Source: Gonatopus flavifemur
Taxonomy: Eukaryota > Arthropoda > Insecta > Hymenoptera > Dryinidae
Assembly (NCBI GenBank): GCA_018340375.1
Contig: JAFFJZ010000001.1
Span: 12,976,001-13,040,000 of the forward strand
Length of the DNA: 64,000 bases
Reading direction: 5' to 3'
In this document: positions 23,401 through 36,500 of the stretch, one piece after another
Layout: each line of letters starts with the position of its first letter
Numbering within the stretch: the first letter of the stretch is position 1
Position numbers and translations under genes: made by a program
Notes under the pieces: generated by a model
Told to the model about the DNA's origin: nothing
Databases searched by the model: none
Seen by the model: only the letters and a program-made list of their open reading frames with translations

Positions 23401-24417
23401 ATTGGGAATTAACAGACGGAAACAACCAACTTTCTCGCGGAAACTTCACGTATAACGTTATTGCATGATTTTGAGTGATGTCATGAATTACGGTATGCCA
23501 TATTGAATCCGCCATCTTGAATTTTGAGAATCTGATGCTGGATTCGTTGTCAGTGACCTCAAAAACCCTAGTATACCGATTTTCATCCATCTTCGAGAGT
23601 TTTCTCGAATTTGCGTCCACCATCTTGGGTCCGCCATCTTGAATTCTGAAAATCTAATGCTGAATTCGTAATCAGCGACCTCAATAACCTCGGTGGATCG
23701 ATTTCAATCCATCTCCGAGGCTTTTTTTGACTTTTCATCCACCATCTTAGGTCCGCCATCTTGAATTTTGAAAATCTGATAATGGATCCGTAATCAGGAA
23801 CCTCAAAAACCTAAGCATACCGATTTTCATCCATTTTCGAGGCTTTTCCACTTTTCGTCCGCCATCTTGGATCCGTCATTTCGAATTTCGAAAATCTGAT
23901 TTTTGATTCGTAGTCAGCGACCTCAAAAACCTTCGCGTACTTCTCTTGAAGAATACTGAACGAATAAAATTATATGACCTGTCAATTTTCTCTGGATTCT
24001 CAGAATTACGAGTTATTTTGGTGAATATATGGTAAATTGAGAGAGGTTAGGTTTCCTTCAAGTCTGGGAAAAAATTCTATCGCAAAGTTGAGATATTTTG
24101 TGCACCCTTGGTTGGTGTTTTGAATAATTTTGAGTGCATTTTCAATCCGTGAAAAAATCACAAAGTCAAATATCCTCCAATTTTTTGTCGACTTTTTATT
24201 TTAAATCGGCCATATCAATATTCCAGCGCCATTTGAAGGTAATTTTGACCTCAGCAACCGAAAGAGCACCCTCGAAAATAGTAGGTAAGGTATTTTTGCC
24301 ATGAGTTTTCAATGATTTATATATCATTTGCAACGTTTAAAATTACAGTTGAAATCCTGCATTTCCCGGACTTAATGGGTTAAAGTATTTTCAAAATGGT
24401 GATAGTCTTGACACTAT

Positions 24418-24833
24418 CCCTGCTGAAAATTTCCCATAGAAAACGATAAAATTTTTCCTATCGGTTCTAATGTGGTTTCTGAAACTGGAATTCCCGGAAA
24501 GTCATCGTGAATTCACGATAGAATTCTATCGGTTTTTACCGTTTTATATAGGATTTGACAGAAATGTGTCTGGTTTTATCGTAAAATTCCTACAGAAGGA
24601 ATACCAGTTATTCAAAAAAGTACCATTATATTCCTCCAAATAACTAATACTTCCTGTATAGGATTTTCACGATAAAACCAGATACATTTCTCTTAAATCC
24701 TATAGAGAACGATAAAAACCGATACAGTTTTCTTGTGAATTCACGGTGACTTTGTGGGAATTCCAGTTTCAGAAACCACATTGAAATCGATAGGGAAAAT
24801 CTCATCGTTTTCTATGGGAAATTTTTAGCAGGG
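24418..24833. mobile_element. MITE, CCCTGCTGAAAATTTCCCAT ends
   Basis: It is a 416-bp inverted repeat. CCCTGCTGAAAATTTCCCAT faces ATGGGAAATTTTTAGCAGGG. The arms continue through GAAACTGGAATTCCCGG. It lies 38 bp beyond the piggyBac-like element. Weak relatives occur at 38336-38385 and 61660-61870. Confidence 0.85.
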
Positions 24834-26216
24834 ATTATCACCTTAATCGAGCATTTTGCTTCTGTTGGACAGACGGAAGCAAAAATCGAATACGTACACT
24901 GGAAAAATCTTCCTGTGGGAATTACCGTAAAATTCCAGTAACTGCACGGGAAACATATTATCTTATAAATTACGATGTGAGAATTGTAGCAGAGGACTAT
25001 ATCTGCGAAATTAGTCTATTCAAAATGTAACATCGTGAATCGTGCGGTTTTCTGGTTGAATCACATCGAATATTACGATGTTGACTCCTACAAAAGGAGG
25101 TTATAACAGCAACATCTGTCTCTAAGATGTAACAATTCTTGTTGTTTCAAGTGTGGTCCTGTGCTACGATTTTACCATCGTAATTTCAAAGATAATATTT
25201 TTTCCATTTGAGGCCCAAGTGAAAATTCTTCAAAAAAGTTACTGTGCCACCTGTAGAAATGAATGAATCTTCAAACAATTCAGAAAGATGATTCCTACAA
25301 ATTGTATGCATAGCCCAGTAATTTTTTGACGAATCTCCGCTTGTTCTTCGATTATTGGAATTTTACGGTAACTTTTCGAATAAAATTCTTAAATTTCATA
25401 ATAAAATATTGAATTCAATCTCGAGAAGACAAGATTGGATCTACTAAGATCTAGGTAGATCTCTTGAGATATACGTAGATCTCTTCGGATCTGAATTTTG
25501 GCAAAAAAAGATCTAAGGAGATTTTTCTGAATTTTCCTATATTTTTTTGGATTCCTCGCAAAGTTGGAATCTTTGGGAGTGAGTGGATATCAGAAAACTC
25601 CAAAGATTGTTGCTCAAGTGGAGATGTTCAGATATGAGCAGATATGAACTGATTTTTAGAGATTTTTGCCAACACTTAGATCTCATTAGATCTAATAGTT
25701 TTTTTCTCGGGGGGATATGATTCCTAATGTTAAGAATTTTTTTCTTTATTCCGAAAATTTTGTTCTCAATTCATTTGGATAACATATATGTGTAATTTTG
25801 TGGAATAATTGTTACATCTGAGTAAGAAATTTTGAAATTTTACCATAAATATTGAATTTAAGAAGTTTATGTAGGGGATGCCAATATGACAACTGGTGCA
25901 AGTTTGGCAAAATATTATAAGCTTGGTCTCTGCATTGGCCATTCCATCCAATGGGGCCAATCGATTGGTAGATGCCCTTAGAAATCCCTCTAACCTGGCA
26001 ATTCTTTCAGTATTGGCCCAATACAAGACCATTTGTTATTTGAGAATACATCTCACGGTTTCATAGGAAATGCATCACAACGAGTGGTCTGTAGCTTGGC
26101 GAAACATTAAACTGCCAAGCATGGTGAACCATTACTGAGCTCATGTACGACCATTGGTTATTCCAGAACCTATACTCCATCTTCACGCTTGTAATTATTG
26201 CAGAGTTAACCAACCC
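24834..26216. repeat. Inverted AT-rich repeat and AGATCT-rich tract
   Basis: TTACCGTAAAATTCCAGTAA (24921) faces TTGGAATTTTACGGTAA (25355), so 24898-25380 is probably one element. AGATCT steps recur about ten times at 25440-25700. TTGGC/GCCAA steps at 25880-26130 look like decayed family A sequence. Confidence 0.4.
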
Positions 26217-27140
26217 ATATAAAAATTTTTAGGTTCCGACATTGTTGACAATAGAATATAGCTTGGCGCAATGTTGACAGGCATGGCTTGGGAATCTATA
26301 CATATTCAATGTTGATTAACAACAAATATAATGTTGCATCGATATCAGTGTTGAACGAAATTCGGTTGTCAGCCTGACATTGATTCACAATTCCGCCAGG
26401 CTTGGCGCTTGCTAGGCTCATCCTTGGTCCAACATTGACCGAACGGTAGATTCTATTGAAAGTGAGGATGATTTGAAACGCGGTTGAATATTGCCACAAA
26501 CTTTGATCTAGTCTGGATAAAAATTAGTTTTCAATGTAGCACCGATCATTGGTGATAGCATGGCTCAATATTGGCATGCTATTTAATTTTAACTTTTGAT
26601 GGCTGAATCGCTAGCTAAGTTACCGATCGAGTGTTCCTCGCGAGTAGTGAGAGATGTATACAAGGAATATATAACACTCAAATCATTCTCTGGAAGAACG
26701 ATCAATCGTTTTCTGTTACAGGTTAAACCAGAGGGCTCCTTGATCTTATTGATCAATATTGTGTATACTTCTCACGGCAAACTTTAGCGCCAAGAAACAT
26801 CGAATTGTTTACAGATAAATGAGGAAAACACAACAATATCCCGAATAACATATATTGGAAATTGTGAAATGCGCATACTTCTTATATATTTTTGGGTTGA
26901 TTATCTTTTACGATTTCATCATTGGCACAACATTGATGAACAAATTTCTCTATTGTTCGCCAATGATGGTCTATTTCATTGCCATTTATGCATCAATGAT
27001 GGAGCTCCATTAGAAAAACACATGGATAAATCATAACATGATGTTATCATTTTGGTATTGCGCCATGCTTAGTTGCCAAGCGTCGGCCATACTTTATCTA
27101 GATTGCGCCATGCTAGCGCCAATGGTAATTTTCTGTATGA
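26217..27140 (+). mobile_element. Family A element, copy 2
   Basis: It begins ATATAAAAATTTTTAGG and ends GCTAGCGCCAATGG + TAATTTTCTGTATG. It aligns with copy 1 throughout and adds a stretch (26520-26600) that copy 1 lacks in part. Confidence 0.75.
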
Positions 27141-29845
27141 GAGTATTGATTATTGGTATGATGTGACATGATTTTTCATATCACAAATGGCATAAAAAAT
27201 GACGTGATGATGTTTTGTAACAGATGCCAAAAAGAAATTTGTCATATTTTACCAAATTAACTGTAACTTTTCGTGTAAGAAATTCACGAAATTACATTCC
27301 ATAGAACATTAAACGTTCGATGAAATACTCCAAAGGATACTGTGAAAAATGATCCACGGTAATCCAGGTTTGAGGTACACTGAACAATTCATAACCCGTC
27401 AAATTTTGTAAATAATTACGTCTCTCGTCGAAAAGCAAAACTCTTTGAGCTTGTAAAGCAAAAACTTTTAAACTTTCACTGCGTTCGTTTTACGAGGGAG
27501 TTGATGTTCTTATATTAACAAGGGAGTAAAAAAATTTTTTTCTTCCGAGGCCTTGGCTACCTTACAGAAGATTTTAAGATGACTTTGAAAGTTTTTGCAT
27601 TTTGATCTTCAACAGTTTCCCGAAAGACGGATAATACGAGTCACCGAAATATTTTGAACCGTTCAGGGACCATTCAATCCCTACATTTTTTCCGTTATAA
27701 ATGTCCGAAAACTGTTCTCAACTCCCCAATAAATGAGGATGCAATTTTCTCGTCAATGTTTGGAAAGGTTGCCACAAAAAAAAGCTTTAAAATAAATATA
27801 TATATTACTTTTGGGAGAAAAAAAGTCAACTTCCAACAGAAAAGAAAGGTGAAAAGCAATAGAATTTCGCTCTCTCTCTCTCTCGTACAGCCTTGCAATA
27901 AATCACTGAGAACTCTCGATAAGTCATATTTCAATGGTTATGGTGGTAGGCGACTAAAAAGGAGTAGAAAATTTGCAGTTTGTGATGATTTTATTCAATA
28001 TTTGTCGAATTCAGTCGGTTTCAATGAAAATTTATTGACCCGGTGAAATGTTCAATATTTGATTGGTTATCTTATCAATAGAAATAGATGTTTGATTGAT
28101 CGAAGAAAAGTTTATTTGAATAAACTGAACATTCAATTAAATATTTTATTAATCGAAAAAAGTATTTCGTTGAAATAACAAAATATTGTCGTCGATTTGT
28201 GAACAAACAAAACCTTTTGTTATTCTAACGAAATTATTTTCTACTTGATTTCAAATGTTTTGTTACAAATACAAAAATTTTATTGATATAACTCAAGTTT
28301 TTACTTTTTCACATTCCAACAAGGAATTTTTGTAGTTGTTGTGTTTGAAAATTTGTTATCTCGATGTACTTAATACTGAATATTTATATAATACTGATAA
28401 TTTATTCATTTCATTCGTTCTCTTGAAATGTCAAATTTAAATCAAACGTGTGTGCAATATGTTGGTTCCTGGTGTTTTAAGAGCCCTCTGGAAAAATTTT
28501 TCAGGTGTCGCCCAAGATTTTTGAGAATTCCAAAAATAGAGAAAATCAATTGTTTTGATTCCTCAATTCTTTTCCATTGCAGTAAAATTTAGTCCTCAAA
28601 AAAATAATGACTTCCCGAAAGTGATAGCTCAAAATATTGATTCTCAAAGATGGCTCAGAATTCATGAACATTTTTCAATTCATTGTTTTTTATGTTCTTG
28701 AGCAAAAATTTCAAAATTATAAACAAAATAAACTTTCTAAAATTTATAAAATCAACTAATTAATCTAATTATTTTATTTCAATTAATTTAATTAAATGGA
28801 TCTTTTAATTATCTTCATTTATCAATCAGAAGAATGTTCATTCTTGTGATATATTAAATTCCTTTTCCATCTTGTAGTTTATTCTAATCAATTAAGATGC
28901 TAATTGTGAGTAATATTACATATTGAATGTCAATATGAATTCTTAAACGGCGCTCGAAAATATCAAAAGGAATATTTCAAAAAACGTTCATAAATTTTGC
29001 GCGACCTTTTAGTATGAATATTTTGAGTTGTAACTCTGAGGAATTCAGTATTGATTTAGATATTAAATCTCCCCACAACGAGGAAATGAATTGAAAAATT
29101 AAAGAAATAAATTTCAACTATTTTTATACTTTTTTTCCGAGCTGATCTTCAGAGGTGATTCTTGAAACATGAAACAGTCGGTTTTTCGCGCCACTTAAAC
29201 TCATAAATATCCCTGTGAGAATTAATCGACATTTTGAATAATCCTATTTCCTGAACCTCCATCTATCTTTATTTCATTCACCCCCTGGTTTCTTACTATC
29301 CGCAAACTTTGAAATATAATGTGAATGGAAGTTTCACTTCCGTTATAGAATATGCATATAACGCTTGGGTCTTGTTCTCGCATGTGCACATACCTTCGTA
29401 TTGTACTATAGCATGCTCCGAGTAAACGTAAATGTGAATCCCAAAATACCGTAAAGTTTTACAGCCGGTAGTGGTTTTCGCTTTCTCATGATTTACGATT
29501 TCACTCCTGAAATTTATTTGTTCGTTAACTCGAGTAGAGTTACGAATCAGTTGAATTTTCTTACTGCACATAAAGGGTGAAATAAGTCATATTCTTTAAT
29601 TTATTTTCATCTTATTTGATCATTAAATAATGCCTTCTATCCACAGGGATCTAAAATGTATCAAAGTTCGGGTATATCAGGACAAGCACCCTGCAAAAAA
29701 AGAATCGGTATTTTTACAGAGAAATTCTACGGTAATTTAGGTAGCAATCAATTATTTGGAAATTTTCATCCACTGTGATCGGCTTAAAATTGTTTTCCGA
29801 TAAATTTCGATAACCTGACCAACATTTTTCTTCAGAGTGTAGGTC
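27141..29845. other. AT-rich, low-repeat stretch; no gene seen
   Basis: A CTCTCTCTCT run lies near 27870. The 130-codon ORF at 27654-28046 (plus) has no recognisable domain or splice context. Confidence 0.4.
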
Positions 29846-30063
29846 TTAAGAGGATACTAGCGCCGCGACTTTAGCCGAATCTTTCGTGTAAGATTTCTCC
29901 ACGATACTTGAATTATAGATATTTTCAAAACATCGCTCTATACAGCATTTCTTGAATGTCTATTGAAATGCAGTATAGAGCGATATTTCGAAAATAAGAA
30001 AGTATTTTCGAGAAATCTCACACGAAAAATTCAGTGAATATCCCGGCGCTAGTATCTCCTTGA
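29846..30063. mobile_element. Hairpin MITE, AAGGAGATACTAGCGCCG ends
   Basis: TTAAGAGGATACTAGCGCCG at the left faces CGGCGCTAGTATCTCCTTGA at the right. The arms pair through TCTCGTGTAAGATT-like sequence to TCGCTCTATACAGCATTTC near the centre. Length 218 bp. Confidence 0.85.
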
Positions 30064-31996
30064 ATAAACTCTCGTTATATCAATTCGAAAGGAATTCATA
30101 AAGCATTCATTCTGAACTACCAAAACGGGGGATCTTGAAGGATTCCACGATGAACTCCTAAAGAATTCTTCGTGCCTGCATCGGGACCAGCACGCTCTGT
30201 GGGTGAATAAATTTTATGAAGATAAAAATAATCCAGAAGGATGCGGTTTTTTTGTTTTTGTGGAGGAATAACGTTTTTGAAACTCCAACCCCTTGCTCGA
30301 AAGGTTTAAACCTAAAAAAATGTGGAAAGTCATGCGGAAGAAGAGTCAATAAAAATCACCTCCACCTCATAAATCAGAAAAACCTTCAATGCCGATGGTA
30401 GGGCAATGGTTTTTTCCAAACGAACCTTAATAAAAGTATCAAGAAAAAAAGAAACGGAGCGATGAAAGAATGCGTTTCTTCGCGAAGTAGAAGAAGAAGA
30501 AGGCTGATACCTGATTTTCGAAAACAGGTCGCACGCCACCAAGAATAACAAGTAAAAGAGGTGCGGATATATCCAACTCCCTTTCAACAATAAACAGCGA
30601 TGTTTCAAATGGGGCAACCCAATGACGTTTTGATCATTGTAGTCTCAAAGGAAGAAAGAAAAAAAGAAGTAGAAGGAGGAGATCGTTTCGAGAGAAGTGA
30701 AAACTAAATTCAGCCCACCTTGTGTACGTTGGAGGAAAACTTTGATTCAAGCTAACCAAAGCCACCCAGGAGGAAGAACGTCGAAATGACAATGATCGAA
30801 TGAATGTTGGTGCGAAATTCTATGGGGTGGAATGACCATTAAGGGTGACCAATGATGATGGTATTGGGTCAATGGTATCGTACGTCTTTTGTCACGATTT
30901 TATCATCAAATAAATAGATTTCAAAATAGTCAAGGTGTATTTGTGTGGTACAATGAGAAGGAAATTTCAAGGAATTTTCCAATATGTTGACGTTCAAAAG
31001 GGTCTGAAAAATATCGAACTGACGATATAATTCAGGATGATTCAGGATATGAAAACGATTCAATTATGGATTCGAATTTATTCTCAGAATTCTGAAAAGC
31101 AACTCTTTGACGTTAGAAGAAATAGGTGTTTTTTCAAATATTCTTGATTCCAATAAAAGTTCCGTAATAAATCAAGTTTTGATCTGTTTCGATGATTTTC
31201 TTGATAATGATCATCGCTATTGAACCAAACCGATCGTATGGAAGTTGAATCGCGCGAGCAGCTCAAAACAGTAAGGAAAAAAAAAGAAGTGGAAGAAGTA
31301 TGAATGGAATAATCAAATGATTACCTTTTATTTATCCGTGGCTTTGATCAGCCGGCTCTCTTCTACGAAGCATAAAAGGACGCCATTTGCAATTATCCGG
31401 GAGAAGAAGAACCGAGGAAGCGTAGCACTCGCGGGAATGATACCTCTATTATAATCAAGCCACCCATTGCGAGAAAGTACGTTCTCTGCCCCTTCTATCT
31501 CTCCCTTACACCACCCTCATCCCTTCTGTGTATCACCCATGCATTCAACTACTAGAAAAGCATCACGTGTTTCGTAAAATCGATTATTATATTGATCTTC
31601 TACTCGTTCTTGTTGCTTTTTTTCTGCCTTTATTTCTTTCTTCCTATTGCCTCATTGATCCAAAGAAAGTCATATATATCTGTCATGCGTGCAACACCTG
31701 ATATTCCATGAAATATGAGGAGTTGGAATGGGGAGTAGGATGGAGAATATTATCATACTCATTCGGATTTACTGAATTCAATAGTGTTTCTCTTATCCTT
31801 ATTCGAAATGATGAGGGAAGAATTTCATCGATTTTCAATTCGAAATCTCTGGCAAAGCTACGTAAGACAATGATTCATCCCGTTGAAGAATTGACCCTGT
31901 AAAAGAATCGATGAAAAATAAGGGAAAAAATGTTTTCATTGATCTAGCGAGATATTTGCTGCTACAGCTGTCTGGATTGTTGAGAGAGCACCCTCC
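30064..31996. other. Low-repeat stretch, no gene recognised
   Basis: Purine-rich AAGAAGAAGAAG (30490) and GAAAGAAAAAAAGAAGTAG (30650) tracts occur. I see no coding signal. Confidence 0.4.
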
Positions 31997-32896
31997 CATG
32001 AAGGAATTTACCATTGGCGCTAGCATGGCGCAATGTAGATGAAGTGTGGCCAAGGCTTGGCGCAACCAAGCATGGCGCAACACTAGAATAATCAAATCAT
32101 CTTATGATTTATCAATGTGTTTTTCCAATGGAGCCCCATCATTGATGCAGAAATGGTAATGAAATAGACCATCAGTGGCGAAGAATAGAAAAATTTGTTT
32201 ATCAATGTTGCCCCAATGATAAAACTGTGAAATATATATAAAAAGTTTGTGCATTTCACTACTCCCAATATATGTTATTTGGGACAGTATTGTGTTTTCT
32301 TCATTTATCTATGAACAACTCGGTGTTTTTGTCGCTGAAGTTTGCCATGAGAAGTGTACACAATATGGATCAGCGGTGGGAGCCCTCTGGTGTAACCTGT
32401 AACAAAGAACGACTGACTGTTCTTCCAGAGAATGATTTGAACCTTATATATTCCTTGTATACATCTCTCCATACTCGCGGGAAACACTCGATCGGTAAGT
32501 TAGCTAGGAATTTAGCTATTGAAAGTTAAGATTAAGGAGCATGCCAGTATCGAGCCATGCTATTACCAATGATCGGCGCTACATTGAAAACTAATTTTGA
32601 TCCAGACTAGACCGAAGTTCGTGGCACCACGTTTCGAACGATTCTCATTTCCAATGGAATCTATCGGTCGGTCAATATTGGACCAAGGATGAGTCTAGCA
32701 AGTGCCAAGCTTGGCAAAATTATGAATCAATGGTAGGCTGACAACTGAAATTCGTTCAACATCGATATCGGTGCAACATTATATTTGTCGTTAATCAACA
32801 TTGAATATTTATAGATTCCCAAGCCTTGCCTGTCAACATTACGCCAAGCAATATTCTATTGTCAGCATTGGCGGAAACTAACAATTTTTTATATGA
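31997..32896 (-). mobile_element. Family A element, copy 3 (reversed)
   Basis: It aligns in reverse with copies 1 and 2 and directly with the two halves of copy 4. It retains TTTACCATTGGCGCTAGC at one end and GTCAGCATTGGCGGAAAC at the other, and is the best unbroken copy in this orientation. Confidence 0.75.
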
Positions 32897-33444
32897 GCTG
32901 ATCAACTAGAGCAGCAAATTTTTTGCTTCGCTGTTGTATTCAACAAGATTACTGCTGTCATAGCAAATAGTTTACTGTCATAGCAAAAAATTTGTTGCTA
33001 CATCAAAAAGGAGCCTGCAAAATCAAATTCCGCTGTCATAGCGAATTTCTTTTTTCTCCGTGAATAGACAGTAATTATCAATCCGAAAAAGACCTGGAAA
33101 CAATTCCCGTGATTTTGATGATTATATAGAAAAAATCGCATGGCTAGCTCCTGCTGTTTCTTTTATGAATATTTATTAATTTAAAATGTAAAGAATATTT
33201 CTTAAATTTTTTTCTTTGCATGATACAACTTCAGAAATAAATATTAAAATTCGATGATCGAAGAAAAGAACCCTATGTACAAAACTGTTATCTTACCAAC
33301 CGTTTATTCCGGAATCGATGCATTTTATCTTTATGCGCAAAGCTACAGTATAGTCTACAAATAGAATTTCTGAAGTGAATAGCGACATTAGTGAAGTGAA
33401 TGATTGTTTTACACGCAGTCACACAGAAAGATTCTTCAATAACG
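32897..33444. other. AGCAA-rich repeat, then the presumed upstream region of the peroxidase gene
   Basis: 32905-33060 is rich in TAGCAAA/TTTGCTA and ends in TTCTCCGTG, like the MITE at 16491. The remaining ~380 bp before the start codon would contain the promoter and 5' UTR; I see no unambiguous TATA box or initiator. Confidence 0.4.
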
Positions 33445-33508
33445 ATGGGAATATCCGTATTAATTCGGCTGTTTATAATATTTGCAATATTCTTGCATTG
33501 TTCTAATG
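33445..33508 (+). CDS. Peroxidase exon 1: start codon and signal peptide
   Basis: The ATG has A at -3 and G at +4, and opens a typical signal peptide: a short n-region, the hydrophobic run LIRLFIIFAIFL, then a small-residue cleavage region (CSNA). An in-frame ATG lies 45 nt upstream (33400), preceded by an in-frame TGA, but it has a poorer context and would bury the signal peptide. The donor GTAAGG at 33509 leaves phase 1 (G), which joins CG of exon 2 to make Ala. Linking across a 5-kb intron is an inference from phase and signal-peptide logic. Confidence 0.55.
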
Positions 33509-36500
33509 GTAAGGAATTTTTTCAATTCTATTTTACAATTGGATTATGATTTATTTAGTCACCACCATACACTGTTAGAAAAACCTGCCCGCAACTTCAT
33601 TAGAATATATATTCATATTTATGGAATTTAATAAACGATTATACATTTCAGAAAGAAATTTTGAAATTCCATCAATAATATTGAATTTAAGAACTATTAT
33701 TAAATTCAATATGGAAATATGATATTTCATAAAGAATTTCGGAACCATTTTTAAAAATTTCCCTGACAGTTTATTTAATGTAATCATATTCTCCCAAATA
33801 TTCTTCATATCATCTTTAACGTACAATAAATCTCTATATCCGTCCGTTGAATGTACATAAACCTTCTGCAACGTTTGTCAAATGCTCCTCTCAGGAGAGG
33901 AGATAGTTTCATACTCTCTTTGTAAATCCCTATTCCAAATGTCCGACAGATCATTTTCTGTCAGGATTTGGTCGGTTTTTGTCCCAGGCATGATGATTTC
34001 CAACGGAACCAGACAGAATTTTGACAGGAATCTGTCAGGATCTGTCGGACATTTTGAATAGGGATTGTTTCTTGATTTTTTAAACAACTAATGTAAGTTT
34101 TCATTAAATCATTCCAATTCATATTCATAGTTGATATCGATAGAGAAAGGAAAAACGGATCCAAACGCTAGGAAAGTAAATTCAATCAGAATGATAGTGG
34201 TGATGAAAATTTGGTAATGCGTAATAAACAGGAACGGGATGGAAGTACAGAATAGTTATGTTATTCATCCATATGGGAGTTCCAGCCATCATAAAAGAAT
34301 CAACTTGATATAAATATCTCACCTTCAACGTGGCAGAACAAAGACGCCAGCGACATCACTGTTGTAACCTCGTAGTAACAACGTGGCGTAACCTCCCCAG
34401 TTGGAATTTTAAACAAAGATCACTTTCTTTTCTGAATTGATTGAAACCATAATTTTTGTAAGATTTGCATACATGCTACACTGGAAAAAAATTCTTTCTT
34501 ACCAAATAAATACTCTATTTCGCCTCTCTTTATGACATATCCCTTAGAATTAATTAAATATTCAATAAAATAAAATAATGGAATGCTTGCCCCGAAGAAA
34601 TTGATCTTCTAAATAAATAATTTATTTGCCACAAGTAATCAATTTTTGTATCCAATTGAATATTTAATTTTTGAGAATCAGTATATTATGAAGAGAGGAA
34701 GAATGAATATTTTTTCCAGTCTAAAAACTTGAATTAAATGATCCATCATCGCCAATCACCAAGTATCTCGTGATTTTTTCAAAACCCTGTTGAAAAGATT
34801 TCATAAATTCCAATTAATTCTAGTTATTTCCAGGGCAGAAACCGCATAAAATCTAGTACGCACAACTGATTTTATGAGTTTTGATGGAATTTTGCAAATG
34901 ACTCTGATTGAATCTTATGAAATCATTAAACAGTTTTTGCAATCTTACAGGTTGGTTGAAAAGTTTTGAAAGCAAAAATTAAAGAATGTGTATTTTTTGA
35001 TTAAATGATTTTTTTTATTCAATTTAGTCTCCCTCAACTTCAACACACTTATTCCAACGATCCTCCAACAATTTTATACCATCTCTGTAATGATTTTCCG
35101 TAAGCTCCGTAAAATACTGTTCCACAGCTGCAATAGCTTCTTCATTCGACGAAAAACGCTTTCCACGAAGGAATTGTTTCAAATTTCTGAAGAGGTAATA
35201 GTCGGAGGGAGCCAAATCTGGTGAATACGGTGGGTGTTCAAGCAATTCGTACTTGTATTCGTTCAGTTTAACCAAGCCAGAACACTTGTGTGACACACGT
35301 GCATTGTCTTGATGAAAAATGATTTTTTTCTTCCGTAAACCGGGTCTTTTTTCACGAATTTTTTCATCCAACTGATCCAAAAGGTTGCAATAATATTCAG
35401 AGTCAATTGTTTCACCTTTTTCGAGATAATCAATCAACAAAATCCCTTTTGCGTCCCAAAAAAACCGATGTTGAAACCTTTTTTGCCGATCGTTCTGACT
35501 TCACCCGTTTTGGAGCTGAACAACTAGCTTCGGTCCACTGTAAACGTTCTTGTTTCAGTTCAGGATCATGATGGTAGATCCAAGTCTCGTCCACGGTTAC
35601 GAAACGACGTAAAAAATCGGTCTTATTCTGCTTAAAACGCTCCAAATTACGCTAAGAAATTTGTTTTCGATTCAGTTTTTGTTGAATTGTCAACGAATGC
35701 GGTACTAACTTTCCAAAAAACTTTTTCATATGTAATTCTTCGTGTGAAATATGGAGTACTCGTTCATTCGAGATGCTGATGGTATCAGCAATTTCACGCT
35801 CAGTCAAACTCGGATCTTTACAAACAATATCGTAGACTTGCTCAATGATGTCTGATTTCGTTGCACTTTTTGGACGTCCACTACGTGATTGATCTTCAAC
35901 GCTTGTACGACCACGTTTAAACTCTAAAACCCATCGATGTACAGTTGGAAATGAAGGAGCAGATTCCTTCAACACTTTCTGCATTTTAGTATGAATTTCT
36001 GTTGCTGATAAACCTTCCAAAACAAAGAATTCCATCACTGCACGATATTCGGATTTTTCCATTTTCACAAAATACACTGACACGTCAACTTCGAATGGCT
36101 TGTAAACAAAGAATGAATTGACAGATCGGAATAAAATTGTGTGTGTGTTCAAATGAAGGATGAAATATAAAAATAGCGTATAAATTTTGATTCCTGTACT
36201 GGTTGGTAGGTGTCGCTTTAAAATCATAAAAACCCATAATTTCTAAGACAGAAACCGCATATGCACTGATAAAAACTTATTCAAATTTATATAAATCAAT
36301 AAGACTTATATACGAGGATTTATAACTTGATCTCTTCCCACATTCTTTTTCGATGGTTTTTTGCAAAATCTGTAATGATGAATTATCATGATTCATACCG
36401 GGTGTTTCATAATTCGCTGGAAAGACTCCACATACGTCATTCTGCAGTCGAAATACAATAATTTCCCGTATTGAAAGATTTTTTTGAGGCTTAGTTTTTG

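Larger units (their letters stand above)
20698..24379. mobile_element. 3.7-kb piggyBac-like foldback element
   Basis: TTAA sits at both edges (20694-20697, 24380-24383), followed inward by CCCATTAAGTCCGGGAAATG and its reverse. TTAA flanks plus CCC/GGG termini are the mark of the piggyBac superfamily. Arms of about 1.1 kb (to about 21815) and 0.9 kb (from about 23478) are reverse complements and contain ~115-bp tandem units, six on the left and four on the right. The 1.7-kb spacer holds a tRNA-like module, a perfect hairpin MITE and AGATGTCTT-rich tracts. There is no transposase gene, so it is non-autonomous. Confidence 0.85.
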
